A DNA stretch of 64,000 nucleotides from an uncultured Desulfobacteraceae bacterium (lineage in GTDB: Bacteria > Desulfobacterota > Desulfobacteria > Desulfobacterales > UBA5852), in contig CAJXSL010000003.1 of NCBI GenBank assembly GCA_913060875.1, positions 335,045 to 399,044 on the forward strand. Reading direction: 5' to 3'. Each line of letters opens with the position of its first letter. The first letter of the stretch is position 1. Shown here one piece after another: positions 1 to 8,178 of this stretch. The notes below the pieces were generated by a model. That model was not told the origin of the DNA. It ran no database searches and saw only the letters and a program-made list of their open reading frames with translations. The position numbers and the translations under genes are program-made.

Positions 1-671
1 TTACCTGGTTAAGTCATTCCTGCCTGCTCATCGATACCGGTGATGCCAAACTTCTGGTGGATCCGTTTATCACCGGCAACCCACTGGCGCCTGTCACCCC
101 GGATGAGATCCAGGCCGATTACATCCTGGTGTCACACGGCCACGGCGATCACGTGGGGGATACGGTGGCCATTGCCCGGCGCACGGGGGCCACCGTCATT
201 TCCAATTTTGAAATCCACAACTGGCTATTGGCGCAAGGCGTCGAAAAGGCCCATCCCCAGCACATTGGCGGCGGTTTCGATTATCCCTGGGGGCGCGTCA
301 AGCTGACCATCGCCCACCACGGTTCGGCCCTGCCCGATGGCTCCTACGGCGGGAATCCCTGCGGGTTTCTTTTTTATATCCAGGGGAAGAAAATTTACCA
401 TGCCTGCGATACCGGTTTGTTCTACGATATGAAGCTCATCGGTGAAGAGGGTGTCGACCTGGCCGTACTGCCCATCGGCGATAATTTCACCATGGGCCCC
501 GATGACAGCCTGCGGGCGGTCAAGCTGATTGCGCCCACCCGCGTGCTGCCGATCCACTACGATACGTTTGATGTCATTCAGCAGGACCCCATCGCCTGGA
601 AAGAGCGGGTGGAACAGGAAACCCCGGCGAAAGTGTCCGTACTGAAACCGGGAGAAACGCTGTCACTCTGA
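1..671 (+). CDS. Metal-dependent hydrolase, MBL fold (UPF0173-like), 5' truncated by window edge
   Basis: A metallo-beta-lactamase-fold hydrolase whose start lies before base 1; the frame is open from base 3 and ends at TGA 669-671. The zinc-binding signature SHGHGDHVGD (HxHxDH) lies near bases 129-158. Later ligands are visible as AHHGSA, HACDTG and the C-terminal PIHYDTF. This order (TWLSHSCLLIDTG, VDPFITGNP, HxHxDH, H/D/H) matches UPF0173 metal-dependent hydrolases, about 225 aa long, so only a few residues should be missing. No signal peptide can be judged. The substrate is unknown; the family has not been tied to one reaction. Family call is confident, role is not. Confidence 0.85.
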   Translation, partial: TWLSHSCLLIDTGDAKLLVDPFITGNPLAPVTPDEIQADYILVSHGHGDHVGDTVAIARRTGATVISNFEIHNWLLAQGVEKAHPQHIGGGFDYPWGRVKLTIAHHGSALPDGSYGGNPCGFLFYIQGKKIYHACDTGLFYDMKLIGEEGVDLAVLPIGDNFTMGPDDSLRAVKLIAPTRVLPIHYDTFDVIQQDPIAWKERVEQETPAKVSVLKPGETLSL

Positions 672-1454
672 TACCGGGGATGCGGCTTCACCCGAAGCGC
701 TCCGTCGCCCCTGCCGATGGTCGGTTGGAATGGCCTTGGCACCACTTTCAGTGGTTCAAACCGGGGTGGCCGCTGTTCCCAGAAGCTTTTGTCCGAATGC
801 AAGACCCATATGGCCGTCGTCCACCAGGAGGACGGTTCCTCCTCCTGACCGGACAATTTCAGTTTGGGATTTTGCCGGCGCCTTGGTCTTCTTTTGCGCC
901 GGCAGGTAAATAGGAAAGTTGCCCCCGCGCATATTCTCCCGCTTTGAACGCGGATGTGGCCGCTGCGATTGCGCAGAATCCGCATACGAAGGCCAGCCCC
1001 TGACCGGCACGTTGCCCGAACCTGTCTCCGAAATCTTGACCTATAGCCCCGGCGCGAGATCCGTCGGACGATCCTCCTCATGAAGATCCAGGGTTTGACA
1101 GGGTGGTGTCCCGGGTTTTTGTGAAACGGCACGAAACTCGCAGCATGATCTGGCGAAGGCCTAAAGAACCGATGGTCATGGGCGAAATGGGCGGTGCGTC
1201 TGCCGCCGCGCATTGACGCTCATTATTGAGGTGCCTGCGGGGGATGCTTGCCTTTAGGCATGGAATCCACTATTAGGGTCGCACTTAAAATGTGCGCGGC
1301 GTTGGTTTCGGGCCGCCGATGTGGGTGGGCTTTTGGGGCACCCCCATAAAGCGTCAACCGTTGCGTCGCCGGCGACATGCCAATCACCGGGGGCGCACAA
1401 TTTAACCTTTACGTGTATGGAAAAAACGGTCGGTCGACCGTCAAGGAACAACCC
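672..1454. other. Gene-poor gap before fabH
   Basis: Apart from the kinase fossil at 756-1080, no convincing gene is seen between the hydrolase stop (671) and fabH (1455). Open frames on both strands here have no recognisable domains and poor starts. The fabH leader (1214-1454) contains small dyads such as TGCCTTTAGGCA near 1248, but no clear promoter. Confidence 0.5.
756..1080 (-). pseudogene. Decayed remnant of a hybrid histidine kinase (ATPase end plus start of a receiver domain)
   Basis: Reading the minus strand from about 1080 down to 756, short pieces appear in the order expected across the kinase-receiver junction of a hybrid histidine kinase. First comes a G-rich stretch, then SGHIRVQSG (about 985-940), FPIYLPA (about 920-897) and GTVLLVDD (about 838-814), followed by a GQKLL helix and a stop. 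The SGHIRVQSG piece lies in a different frame from YLPA and LVDD, so at least one frameshift separates them. The receiver ends after about 20 residues, and the phospho-acceptor Asp and Lys are absent. No open frame covers the region. I read it as a gene fossil and not an active gene; the outer limits are uncertain. Confidence 0.5.
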
Positions 1455-2453
1455 ATGAATGAACATCACACCACCAAAGCGGCGATTACCGGTATCCACG
1501 CCTGGGTACCGGACCATATCCTGACCAATGCGGAATTATCCACCATGGTGGATACCAGTGATGAGTGGATCACGACCCGCACAGGGATCAACGAGCGTCG
1601 GATTCTAAAAGGTGAGGACCAAGGTACCTCGGTGATCGGTATTGCGGCGGTCAGAGGCCTTCTGGAAAAAACCGGCACCGATCCGAAGACGGTCGATTTG
1701 TTGATTTGTGCCACAACCACTCCGGACATGCAATTTCCCGCCACCGGCAATATCATCGCCAATGCCGTGGGAGCGGCCAATGCCTTCAGCTTCGATCTGC
1801 AGGCCGGTTGTTCCGGCTTCATCTTTGGCCTCAGTACGGGGGCCCAGTTTATCGAAACGGGCCGCTGCCGGAAGGTCGTCGTCGTGGGTGCCGACAAAAT
1901 GTCGTCCATTGTCGATTATGAAGATCGCACCACCTGCATCATTTTCGGTGACGGCGGCGGTGCCGTTCTGCTGGAGCCGGCACGCGACGGGATGGGCATT
2001 CTCGACACGATCCTAAAATCCGATGGCTCCGGTGAAACTTTCCTGCACATGAAAGCCGGCGGCAGCCGCCGGCCGGCCACCTTCGAGACGGTCAGCGCCC
2101 GTGAGCACTATGTTTATCAGGAGGGTTCGGCCGTATATAAATTTGCGGTCAAGAACATGGCCGATGTGGCCGTGACCATCATGGCGCGCAATCATTTAAA
2201 ACCCGACGACATTGCTTTTCTCGTGCCCCATCAGGCCAATAAGCGCATCATTGACGCCACGGCGGAAAAAATGGGGATCAGTCCGGATCGGATAATGCTC
2301 AACATCCACAAATACGGCAATACCACCAGCGGAACGATTCCCCTGTGCCTTTTTGATTACAAGGATCGTCTGCGCCGGGGCGACCATCTTGTGTTGGCGG
2401 CTTTCGGGGCCGGGTTTACCTGGGGGGCCGTTTATCTTAGATGGGCCTATTGA
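1455..2453 (+). CDS. fabH: Beta-ketoacyl-ACP synthase III (FabH)
   Basis: Condenses an acyl-CoA (usually acetyl-CoA) with malonyl-ACP to start fatty-acid synthesis; cytosolic. The 332-aa length is normal for the family. The thiolase-fold catalytic triad is visible: Cys near residue 119 (QAGCSGF), His near 259 (VPHQAN) and Asn near 289 (KYGNTTSG). The N-terminal DEWITTRTGI block and the C-terminal glycine-rich GAGFTWGA are also typical. The frame stays open to 1377, but ATG 1455 follows AAGGAAC and matches the family's start. It stands alone, without other fab genes, so a role in a special starter unit cannot be excluded. Confident on family. Confidence 0.95.
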   Translation: MNEHHTTKAAITGIHAWVPDHILTNAELSTMVDTSDEWITTRTGINERRILKGEDQGTSVIGIAAVRGLLEKTGTDPKTVDLLICATTTPDMQFPATGNIIANAVGAANAFSFDLQAGCSGFIFGLSTGAQFIETGRCRKVVVVGADKMSSIVDYEDRTTCIIFGDGGGAVLLEPARDGMGILDTILKSDGSGETFLHMKAGGSRRPATFETVSAREHYVYQEGSAVYKFAVKNMADVAVTIMARNHLKPDDIAFLVPHQANKRIIDATAEKMGISPDRIMLNIHKYGNTTSGTIPLCLFDYKDRLRRGDHLVLAAFGAGFTWGAVYLRWAY

Positions 2454-2596
2454 CCCTGTCCGTGACGAGCAGATCTTATCCCTTTGGCAATACCGGATAA
2501 AAATTGGCTTCATGCAGGCCGTGATGTGGTTCCCGGATGGTGTTCGCCGGGAAGGGGCGTAACATGGGCCGGTCGGCGCCATCCGGGTTAAAGGGG

Positions 2597-2890
2597 CTAC
2601 AAATCGAGTCTTTCAATGGCCGCGACTTTGAGATTTTCGCCGAACGTTACAGCCACGCGGTCTCCGGCACCGATGTCACGGAGCGTGGCGCGGCTAAGGC
2701 CGTAAAGGGCCAGCACGGAACCGCTGTCCTGATAGATCAGAATATCGCCGGTGGCATAGCCGACCGATAAAATGGTGCCGGTAATGGCATGACGTCTGTC
2801 GCTGGTATTCGTCGGTTTTTCATCGGCCGCCGCCGGCAAGGATGCCGTCAAAATTATCGCTATCATTAAAAAAACGATTGGCTTTCCCAT
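2597..2890 (-). CDS. Small exported protein, unknown function
   Basis: A 97-aa protein starting MGKPIVFLMIAIILTASLPAAADE, a clear Sec signal peptide with likely cleavage near AAA-DE. The mature part (about 70 aa) looks all-beta: TGTILSVGY, GDILIYQDSG, GDRVAVTF, an OB-like small barrel. ATG 2890 is chosen because AGGAG sits 7 nt upstream and gives a clean signal peptide. It overlaps the end of the upstream response-regulator gene by 71 bases in another frame and is probably co-transcribed with it. No family is recognised. It resembles in layout, but not clearly in sequence, the small exported protein at 4074. Confidence 0.65.
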   Translation of the reverse strand: MGKPIVFLMIAIILTASLPAAADEKPTNTSDRRHAITGTILSVGYATGDILIYQDSGSVLALYGLSRATLRDIGAGDRVAVTFGENLKVAAIERLDL

Positions 2891-3377
2891 AGCGACGCTC
2901 CTGTTGGAAGCTGGCGGCACTCAAGGACGCCGTGCCGCATCTGACCGGATGACGCGCGGTTGATTCGCCGGTTGGTTGAGGGGGAACAGGGCGGAAAGAC
3001 ATAGGCGCGTGTGCTGACTGGATGGCAACATCGGCCACCGCCCGGAGCAGATCACTGCGCGTAAAGGGCTTGAGAATTGTTTCGGCGCCATAGTTTGCGT
3101 GTTCGCGGTCGAGGTGTTGCTGGTACGGTCCGGGATTCCCGGTCATATAGAGGGTGGCGATGTCGTATTGTTTTTGCCGGATCACCCGCATCATGGACAA
3201 ACCATCCTGCCAGGGCATTTCAATGTCCGTAATCACCATGTCCGGCAGGATCTTTACGAAGGTGTCATAGCCCTCGTGACCGTCGGAAGCGATAAAAACG
3301 GTATGCTGTTCCTGGGTCAGAATGGCTTCGACAACGGACAGGATGATGCGGGTATCATCGACAACAAGAATTTTCAT
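2820..3377 (-). CDS. CheY-like single-domain response regulator with an unusual C-terminal tail
   Basis: A 185-aa protein starting MKILVVDD. Residues 1-120 are a receiver domain: acidic pair DD near residue 7, phospho-acceptor Asp in MVITDIEMP, conserved Thr in YMTGNP and Lys in LKPFT. ATG 3377 has GGAGTC just upstream. No output domain is seen. After the receiver a low-complexity tail of about 65 residues (SFRPVPPQPTGES and onward) runs through the gap and into the start of the next gene. This suggests that the original stop codon was lost or that a frameshift occurred. No kinase is adjacent, so its partner is unknown. Receiver confident, tail doubtful. Confidence 0.8.
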   Translation of the reverse strand: MKILVVDDTRIILSVVEAILTQEQHTVFIASDGHEGYDTFVKILPDMVITDIEMPWQDGLSMMRVIRQKQYDIATLYMTGNPGPYQQHLDREHANYGAETILKPFTRSDLLRAVADVAIQSAHAPMSFRPVPPQPTGESTARHPVRCGTASLSAASFQQERRYGKANRFFNDSDNFDGILAGGGR

Positions 3378-4073
3378 GCCAGACTCCTTCCATGATTGGG
3401 CCGATATGGCCGTCCGTCTGTCGCATTTTACAGCAAAAGGCATACCATACGCACAACTTGTCGAAATAATAGTGGTTTTTCATACAGGGTGTTTTTATAA
3501 GCGGCATTGGTTGATTGTTTAACCCTACAATCAAGCGGGTCGACGCTTCGGATTTTGGCCTGTATCTAATTGAATATTAATACTATTTGTGTCTATGTAG
3601 GGTTTTTCATTCATTGCCTGTGTAGTAAAATTTACATGTGCGTCTCCCGCTTGTTTTTGGCTGCTGGCATTATATGGTGTCTTGCATGGGGCCGAACGTT
3701 GGCGTGCGGATTGGATCCATGAAGACCCCGATCGCCAGTTTCCCCAACGTCAGAGCGTTCGCCGCTATCCCCCGATGTGTCTCTCCCCCCAAATGCCCCG
3801 CATCATATTCACCTGGAGATCATGTAGGGAAAACCCTTCAGGCGCAATGGTGCCAGGGCACTTTTGCCTATCTTGATATAATAAAGAAAACAGGTAGTTA
3901 TAAAAAAATCAGGTATTGGCATCAGCTTTGCTTTGATGGAAAGTGCCCGTCAATGCGGAAGGAACCACAGTGGTTTTTTTCGGCAGGCTTCATGGACGTT
4001 GAACGCGATCCTGTGGACTGGCCATCCTGAGCCAGCGGGCTTTGAACCTAAACATTCAGAAGGAGGTTTGACA
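3378..4073. other. Intergenic stretch, no supported gene
   Basis: About 700 bases between two outward-reading gene groups. The part from 3470 to 3640 is AT-rich (ATATTAATACTATTTG and TTTTTCATTCATTG tracts) and may hold promoters for the regulator at 3377 (minus) and the exported protein at 4074 (plus). A 130-codon open frame from 3638 has no domain, no ribosome site and Cys/Trp-rich composition; I treat it as chance. Confidence 0.5.
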
Positions 4074-4370
4074 ATGAAACGCACAACAATTTGTTTGGTG
4101 ATTGGTTTGACCTTGGCCTTGCTTTGCGCCGGTACCGGGTGGGCAGCGGGCACGGCTTCCCCGGAAGAGATCGAACTTACCGGTACCGTTCTCAATGGGG
4201 GGCGCCTGGTGGATGATCAGGGGCACGAATACCAGATGACCAAAGATGAAGGCGCCCTTGAGCTGGAAGGTCAGGTGGGTCAAAAAATCGAGGTCAAAGG
4301 TACTGTCCTGGAAAACAGCGATGGGCAGAAAGTGATCAAAATCAATGATTACAAGGTCGTAACCGAATAG
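4074..4370 (+). CDS. Small exported OB-like protein, unknown function
   Basis: A 98-aa protein with N-terminus MKRTTICLVIGLTLALLCAGTGWAAG, a typical signal peptide cleaved near WAA-G. The mature part reads ELTGTVLNGG, LVDDQGHEYQM, LEGQVGQKIEVKGTVL, VIKINDYKVV. This pattern of short strands around a G-x-K-x-x-V-x-G-x-V core is typical of small OB-fold periplasmic proteins (YgiW/BOF or DUF5818-like). ATG 4074 follows AGGAGGTTTGACA, an excellent ribosome site. It is monocistronic and followed by a strong hairpin (4421-4449). Function unknown; the fold is an inference from pattern only. Confidence 0.8.
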   Translation: MKRTTICLVIGLTLALLCAGTGWAAGTASPEEIELTGTVLNGGRLVDDQGHEYQMTKDEGALELEGQVGQKIEVKGTVLENSDGQKVIKINDYKVVTE

Positions 4371-4420
4371 GGTTTGACTGTCGACCATTGGGGAATGGGA
4401 GACACCCTGACCCATCGTAT

Positions 4421-4449
4421 GTGCAGAGGGGCGGTTGGCCCCTCTGCAC
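4421..4449 (+). terminator. 12-bp perfect hairpin after the exported-protein gene
   Basis: GTGCAGAGGGGC (4421-4432) pairs perfectly with 4438-4449 around a 5-base loop GGTTG. It lies 50 bases after the stop at 4370 and before the convergent regulator gene ending at 4604. It lacks a T-run on the plus strand, so it may end transcription only weakly or serve as an mRNA 3' end. Confidence 0.5.
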
Positions 4450-4603
4450 CGATGCCAAACGGAAGGTTTGTTGTACCCCCCTCCCACGGATATTGTTCAC
4501 CCGTTCGAGACCTGCCTTAATGAACTGTTTATGGCGGATAATTCCTACGGCCCAAGCTGCCGCGGGCTACTTGGTCGTGATTCCCAAGCCGTGGTCGGGT
4601 GCG

Positions 4604-5968
4604 TTACCCGGCCGGTCTGAAATCCGCTGGATTCAGGGCGTATTTTTTCAGGAGAGCATAAAGATCGGCCCGATATTTTCCGGCCAGTTTGGCGGCTTGG
4701 CTGATGTTTCCCCGGGTCAGCTCCATCAGTTGGACCAGATATCTGCGTTCAAAGGCTTCTTTGGCGTCTTTGAAGGGCTTCAGGCTGTCATCGGCGCCGG
4801 AATGCATGGGATTGCGCAGCACAACGCCGTCTTCGATGAGATTGGCATCCGACATGGCCACGGCGCATTCGACGGTGTTTTCGAGTTCGCGCACGTTGCC
4901 GGGCCAGTCGTACGCCATCATTTTTTCCAGGGCGGCGGCCGTAAACCCTTCGATGGCCTTATTCATTTCCCGGTTGAATTTATCCAGAAAATGATTGGCC
5001 AGGAGGGGAATGTCTTCCTTGCGTTCCTTGAGGGCGGGGAGTCTGATCGGAATGACATGAATGCGGTAATACAGGTCTTCCCGGAAGTTGCCGGCATTGA
5101 TTTCCGTTTCCAGCGATTTGTTGGAGGCCGCGATAAGGCGAATATCCACCCGGACCGTCTCCCTTCCACCCAGGGGAAAAAAGGATCGCTCCTCCAGGGC
5201 CCGGAGCAGTTTGACCTGCATGGACGGTGGCATTTCCGATATTTCATCCAGAAAAAATGTTCCGCCATCGGCTTCGGATAGCAGGCCCTTTTTGGCGCGG
5301 TTGGCGCCGGTGAATGCACCTTTCGCATGGCCGAACAGTTCGCTTTCGAGCAAGGTTTCCGGTATGGCGGCGCAGTTGATGGCGATGAAAGGCCCCTCAC
5401 GCCGCGGGCTCGACAAATGGAGGGTTTTAGCAATGAGTTCTTTGCCCGTGCCGCTTTTGCCCTCGATGTAAACACTGGATTCACTATTGGCCGCCTGGGA
5501 AACCTGCTCCAGCACTTCCTGAAACGCCGCGCTGTTGCCGATCATGTTGTCAAACCGGTAGCTGTCCCGGACAAGGTTGCGCAGCCGTTTGACCTCCGAG
5601 GATAACTGGCCCTGGGCAAGGGCCTTGTCCACCTGGGCGAGAAGCGCCTGGCCGTCGAAGGGTTTGGTCAGATAGTTGTAGGCGCCCCGCTTCATGGCGG
5701 CCACAGCCGTGTCGATGGAGCCGTAGGCGGTCAGGATGATGACGGGCAAGCCGGGACTCTGATGGCGGATTTCCTCCATCAGGGTCATGCCATTTTCAGG
5801 GCCCAATTTGAGATCGATAAGCGCCAGATCCAATTGGCCCGTTCGGCACTGATGCAGCGCTGCGGCCGAATCGGTTGCCATGGCGACATGATGCCCTTGG
5901 CTTTCCAGGCGCATGCGCAGCACCTGAAGGATGTTGTTATCGTCGTCCACCACCAGTATATGGGCCAT
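4604..5968 (-). CDS. glrR: Sigma-54-dependent response regulator, GlrR/NtrC type
   Basis: A 454-aa activator of sigma-54 RNA polymerase. Order: receiver (LVVDDD, Asp in LALIDLKL, Lys in LTKPF), AAA+ domain with Walker A GKSGTGKE, the sigma-54 contact loop GAFTGA, Walker B GGTFFLDE and arginine-finger FREDLYYR, then a short C-terminal helix-turn-helix (GNISQAAKLAGKYRADLYAL). ATG 5968 is chosen over longer starts because it begins MAHILVVDDD after AGGATAATT. It is the last gene of an operon with a lipoprotein (6008-6550) and a histidine kinase (6490-7944). That order matches enterobacterial glrK-yfhG-glrR. Target genes are unknown. Confidence 0.88.
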   Translation of the reverse strand: MAHILVVDDDNNILQVLRMRLESQGHHVAMATDSAAALHQCRTGQLDLALIDLKLGPENGMTLMEEIRHQSPGLPVIILTAYGSIDTAVAAMKRGAYNYLTKPFDGQALLAQVDKALAQGQLSSEVKRLRNLVRDSYRFDNMIGNSAAFQEVLEQVSQAANSESSVYIEGKSGTGKELIAKTLHLSSPRREGPFIAINCAAIPETLLESELFGHAKGAFTGANRAKKGLLSEADGGTFFLDEISEMPPSMQVKLLRALEERSFFPLGGRETVRVDIRLIAASNKSLETEINAGNFREDLYYRIHVIPIRLPALKERKEDIPLLANHFLDKFNREMNKAIEGFTAAALEKMMAYDWPGNVRELENTVECAVAMSDANLIEDGVVLRNPMHSGADDSLKPFKDAKEAFERRYLVQLMELTRGNISQAAKLAGKYRADLYALLKKYALNPADFRPAG

Positions 5969-6007
5969 AATTATCCTTTTCAGAAGTGCGGTGATGTGCC
6001 GCAAAGG

Positions 6008-6550
6008 TCATTGCAGATCCAGATCGATCGCTTTCATTTGTTGTAACCGCTCTTCCAGCTGGATGCGCCGGTTTTCTGCGCTTTTAAGCTGCTGCTGCAA
6101 TGCCAGCGATGTGGTTTCCATTTGTTCCTTTAGCTGTCGGTGTTCTTCCAAATCGGCAATCACCGCCCGCCACGTTCGCGATGCCGCCACGAGGGACGAG
6201 TCGGGATATTGATCGATAATGCGGCGATAATACGTGTCCGCCAGTCGTAGATCCTGCCGGGGGTTGTCCGGATGGATCCAGATCATGCCCAAAAGATAGA
6301 GTGCCTGATCATCCGCCTGACCATTAAATTGGTCCAGCAGCACACAAGATTCTCTATGGGCAGCGTCATAGTCGCCGTTGCGCAACATGGTTTCGCCCCG
6401 GGACAGGTGATGGGCCGCGGATGGGGAGAGGCTGTGGTCCTGCGGCCGGGATAGGCCGGCAACGCAACTCCCCAGAACGAGACAGACCGTCAGGCAACCG
6501 GCAAGGTGAAGGCAAAGGTGCTGCCGCTTCCGTTCTGACTTGTTGCCCAT
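6008..6550 (-). CDS. Outer-membrane-type lipoprotein with TPR-like part and coiled coil (YfhG/QseG-like)
   Basis: A 180-aa lipoprotein. After a charged start, a hydrophobic stretch ends in the lipobox LGSC near residue 29. Residues 45-125 resemble tetratricopeptide helices (LSRGETMLRNGDYDAA, ALYLLGMIW, YYRRIIDQYPDSS). Residues 130-180 form a heptad-rich coiled coil (LKEQMETTSLALQQQLKSAE). It sits between the GlrK-like kinase, which it overlaps by 61 bases, and glrR. In enterobacteria the YfhG/QseG lipoprotein in this slot is needed for kinase signalling; the same role is inferred here from position. Sequence similarity to QseG itself is not claimed. Confidence 0.75.
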   Translation of the reverse strand: MGNKSERKRQHLCLHLAGCLTVCLVLGSCVAGLSRPQDHSLSPSAAHHLSRGETMLRNGDYDAAHRESCVLLDQFNGQADDQALYLLGMIWIHPDNPRQDLRLADTYYRRIIDQYPDSSLVAASRTWRAVIADLEEHRQLKEQMETTSLALQQQLKSAENRRIQLEERLQQMKAIDLDLQ

Positions 6551-7944
6551 ATTTTTCCTCCATGTGCCCTGACGATATGCTTGGCAATGGAAAGGCCGAG
6601 GCCGGTGCCTCGCTCCGTATCCTGTCCATTGTCGATACGATGGAATTTATCGAAGATGGAGTTCAATTCACTCCGGGGGATACCACAGCCGCTGTCCGTG
6701 ATTTCAACACGGAGAAAGCCATCCGTTTGGGTATCCGATTGCAGGGTGATGCGCACATCGCCACCGGAATCGGTGTACTTCAGGGCATTGCCCAGCAGAT
6801 TGTCCATCAACTGACGAAGTCGATCCTCGTCGGCGGTTACGCTTGGCAACCCACTGCAGGGGGTCAGTTCCAGCAGGACATTTTTGGCCATGGCAATGGG
6901 GGCCAGCTTCAATACGCAGGTGCGCATGAGCGTCATGATATCGATGGCTTTAAAGGCGTATGCCATCATATGGGCCTCCATGCGTGACAGATCCAGCATG
7001 CGATTGATGGAATTGATCAGCCGCTCACATTCGCCATTCACGATGGTCAACAGATGCCTCTGGCGGTCGGGCCGTTCATCGAAGCATCCTTCCAGCAGCA
7101 TGCTGGACGCTTCGCGGATAGCGGTCAATGGCGTACGCAATTCATGGGAGGCATGGGAGATGAAATCTTCCTTCATGGTGTTGAGCTCTTCCAGGCGGCT
7201 GCACATGCAGTTGAAATCGCGGGTCAGCGCTGCGATCTCCGGGGGAGATTCGATGGGCGGCAGGGTGCTGAACCGGCTGTCGGCCACATCATGGGTTTTG
7301 GCCTGCAGGCGCTTGATGGCACCATTGATCTGCCGGGCATTGAAAAACGAGATGCTGAGCCCGATCAGCCCTCCCGCCAAAATGGCCACGATGCCGACCC
7401 GGATGACATGGACGCGGATGCGGCTGGACAGAAGAATTTTTTCGTCGCGGGCCTGACGGGCCTGCACCATGATCGCCTGGAGGGACAGACGGATCTGTTC
7501 CAGGAGGTCGGCTTTGCGGTCATGGTAGATATCCGCTCTGCGGTAATTCCCTTCGCCCATAAGTTCTCTTTCCCGGTCGATCAGCTGGAAATAGGTGGTT
7601 ACGGTGCGGCCGATCCCGTCCAGGTGGGCCCGCAGACGCTCCGAATCGACATGATTTTGGAGCGTTGCGTGGTTTTCCAGAAAGCGTGCGCGAATTTCCT
7701 GAAAACGCGTGAAAAAGGCGCTATCCCCGGTCACCAGGTGTTTTTTTTCAAAACGGGCCAAGGAGCCGGTCATGCTGTCCAGGGTTTCCGCCTGCCGGAC
7801 GGTTTCGCCGTCCTGCAGGACCACGGCCCGCGTCAGCCGATTCAGATGCTTTAGCTGGAACGAGACATAGCCACCCAGTCCGATCAGCAGGATGACAAAG
7901 ACGCCGTATCCCAGGGTCAGTCTTTTAAAAATGGTAAGTTGCAT
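6490..7944 (-). CDS. glrK: Membrane sensor histidine kinase, GlrK-like
   Basis: A 484-aa kinase, starting at ATG 7944 (MQLTIFKRLTLGYG). A first membrane helix (about 10-30) is followed by an extracytoplasmic helical bundle of about 150 residues resembling 4HB/CHASE3-type sensors. A second helix (VGIVAILAGGLIGLSISFF) leads to a HAMP-like linker. The H-box is SHASHELRTPL, with the N-box LMDNLLGNALKY, DSGCGIP and GTGLGLSIAKHIV of the ATPase domain all intact. The frame extends upstream to 8142, but those residues carry no domain and the membrane helix starts right at 7944. First gene of the three-gene operon ending in glrR, its probable partner. Confidence 0.88.
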   Translation of the reverse strand: MQLTIFKRLTLGYGVFVILLIGLGGYVSFQLKHLNRLTRAVVLQDGETVRQAETLDSMTGSLARFEKKHLVTGDSAFFTRFQEIRARFLENHATLQNHVDSERLRAHLDGIGRTVTTYFQLIDRERELMGEGNYRRADIYHDRKADLLEQIRLSLQAIMVQARQARDEKILLSSRIRVHVIRVGIVAILAGGLIGLSISFFNARQINGAIKRLQAKTHDVADSRFSTLPPIESPPEIAALTRDFNCMCSRLEELNTMKEDFISHASHELRTPLTAIREASSMLLEGCFDERPDRQRHLLTIVNGECERLINSINRMLDLSRMEAHMMAYAFKAIDIMTLMRTCVLKLAPIAMAKNVLLELTPCSGLPSVTADEDRLRQLMDNLLGNALKYTDSGGDVRITLQSDTQTDGFLRVEITDSGCGIPRSELNSIFDKFHRIDNGQDTERGTGLGLSIAKHIVRAHGGKIWATSQNGSGSTFAFTLPVA

Positions 7945-8178
7945 GGTGTGACAATTTGGTCTGCAAGGATCAGGCCATGCGAGAAAGAGTAAAATATGTT
8001 GTAATATTAAATAGATTTCGTTTGTTAGGGGCAGGTTGGTTGTACGAAGTGTGTATATTTGCATACAGTTGCATGAAGGGGGCAGGACATGCCACCCTGA
8101 CATTGAATGACTATTCCGGGCCTGGCGGACATCCGCACGCAAAAGGTCTATGACGGAGATGTTTTGGGACGATTACGG

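Noticed and set aside
578-1213. 211-codon minus-strand frame
   Set aside because: It overlaps the hydrolase gene end and contains only one fragment of the decayed kinase; Arg-rich composition typical of a shadow frame.
3638-4030. 130-codon open frame upstream of the small exported protein
   Set aside because: No domain, no ribosome-binding site, odd Cys/Trp-rich composition and AT-rich surroundings; reads as chance.
4604-5281. Long plus-strand frame opposite the sigma-54 regulator (open from 4388)
   Set aside because: Antisense of a clearly conserved AAA+ domain; no family similarity of its own.
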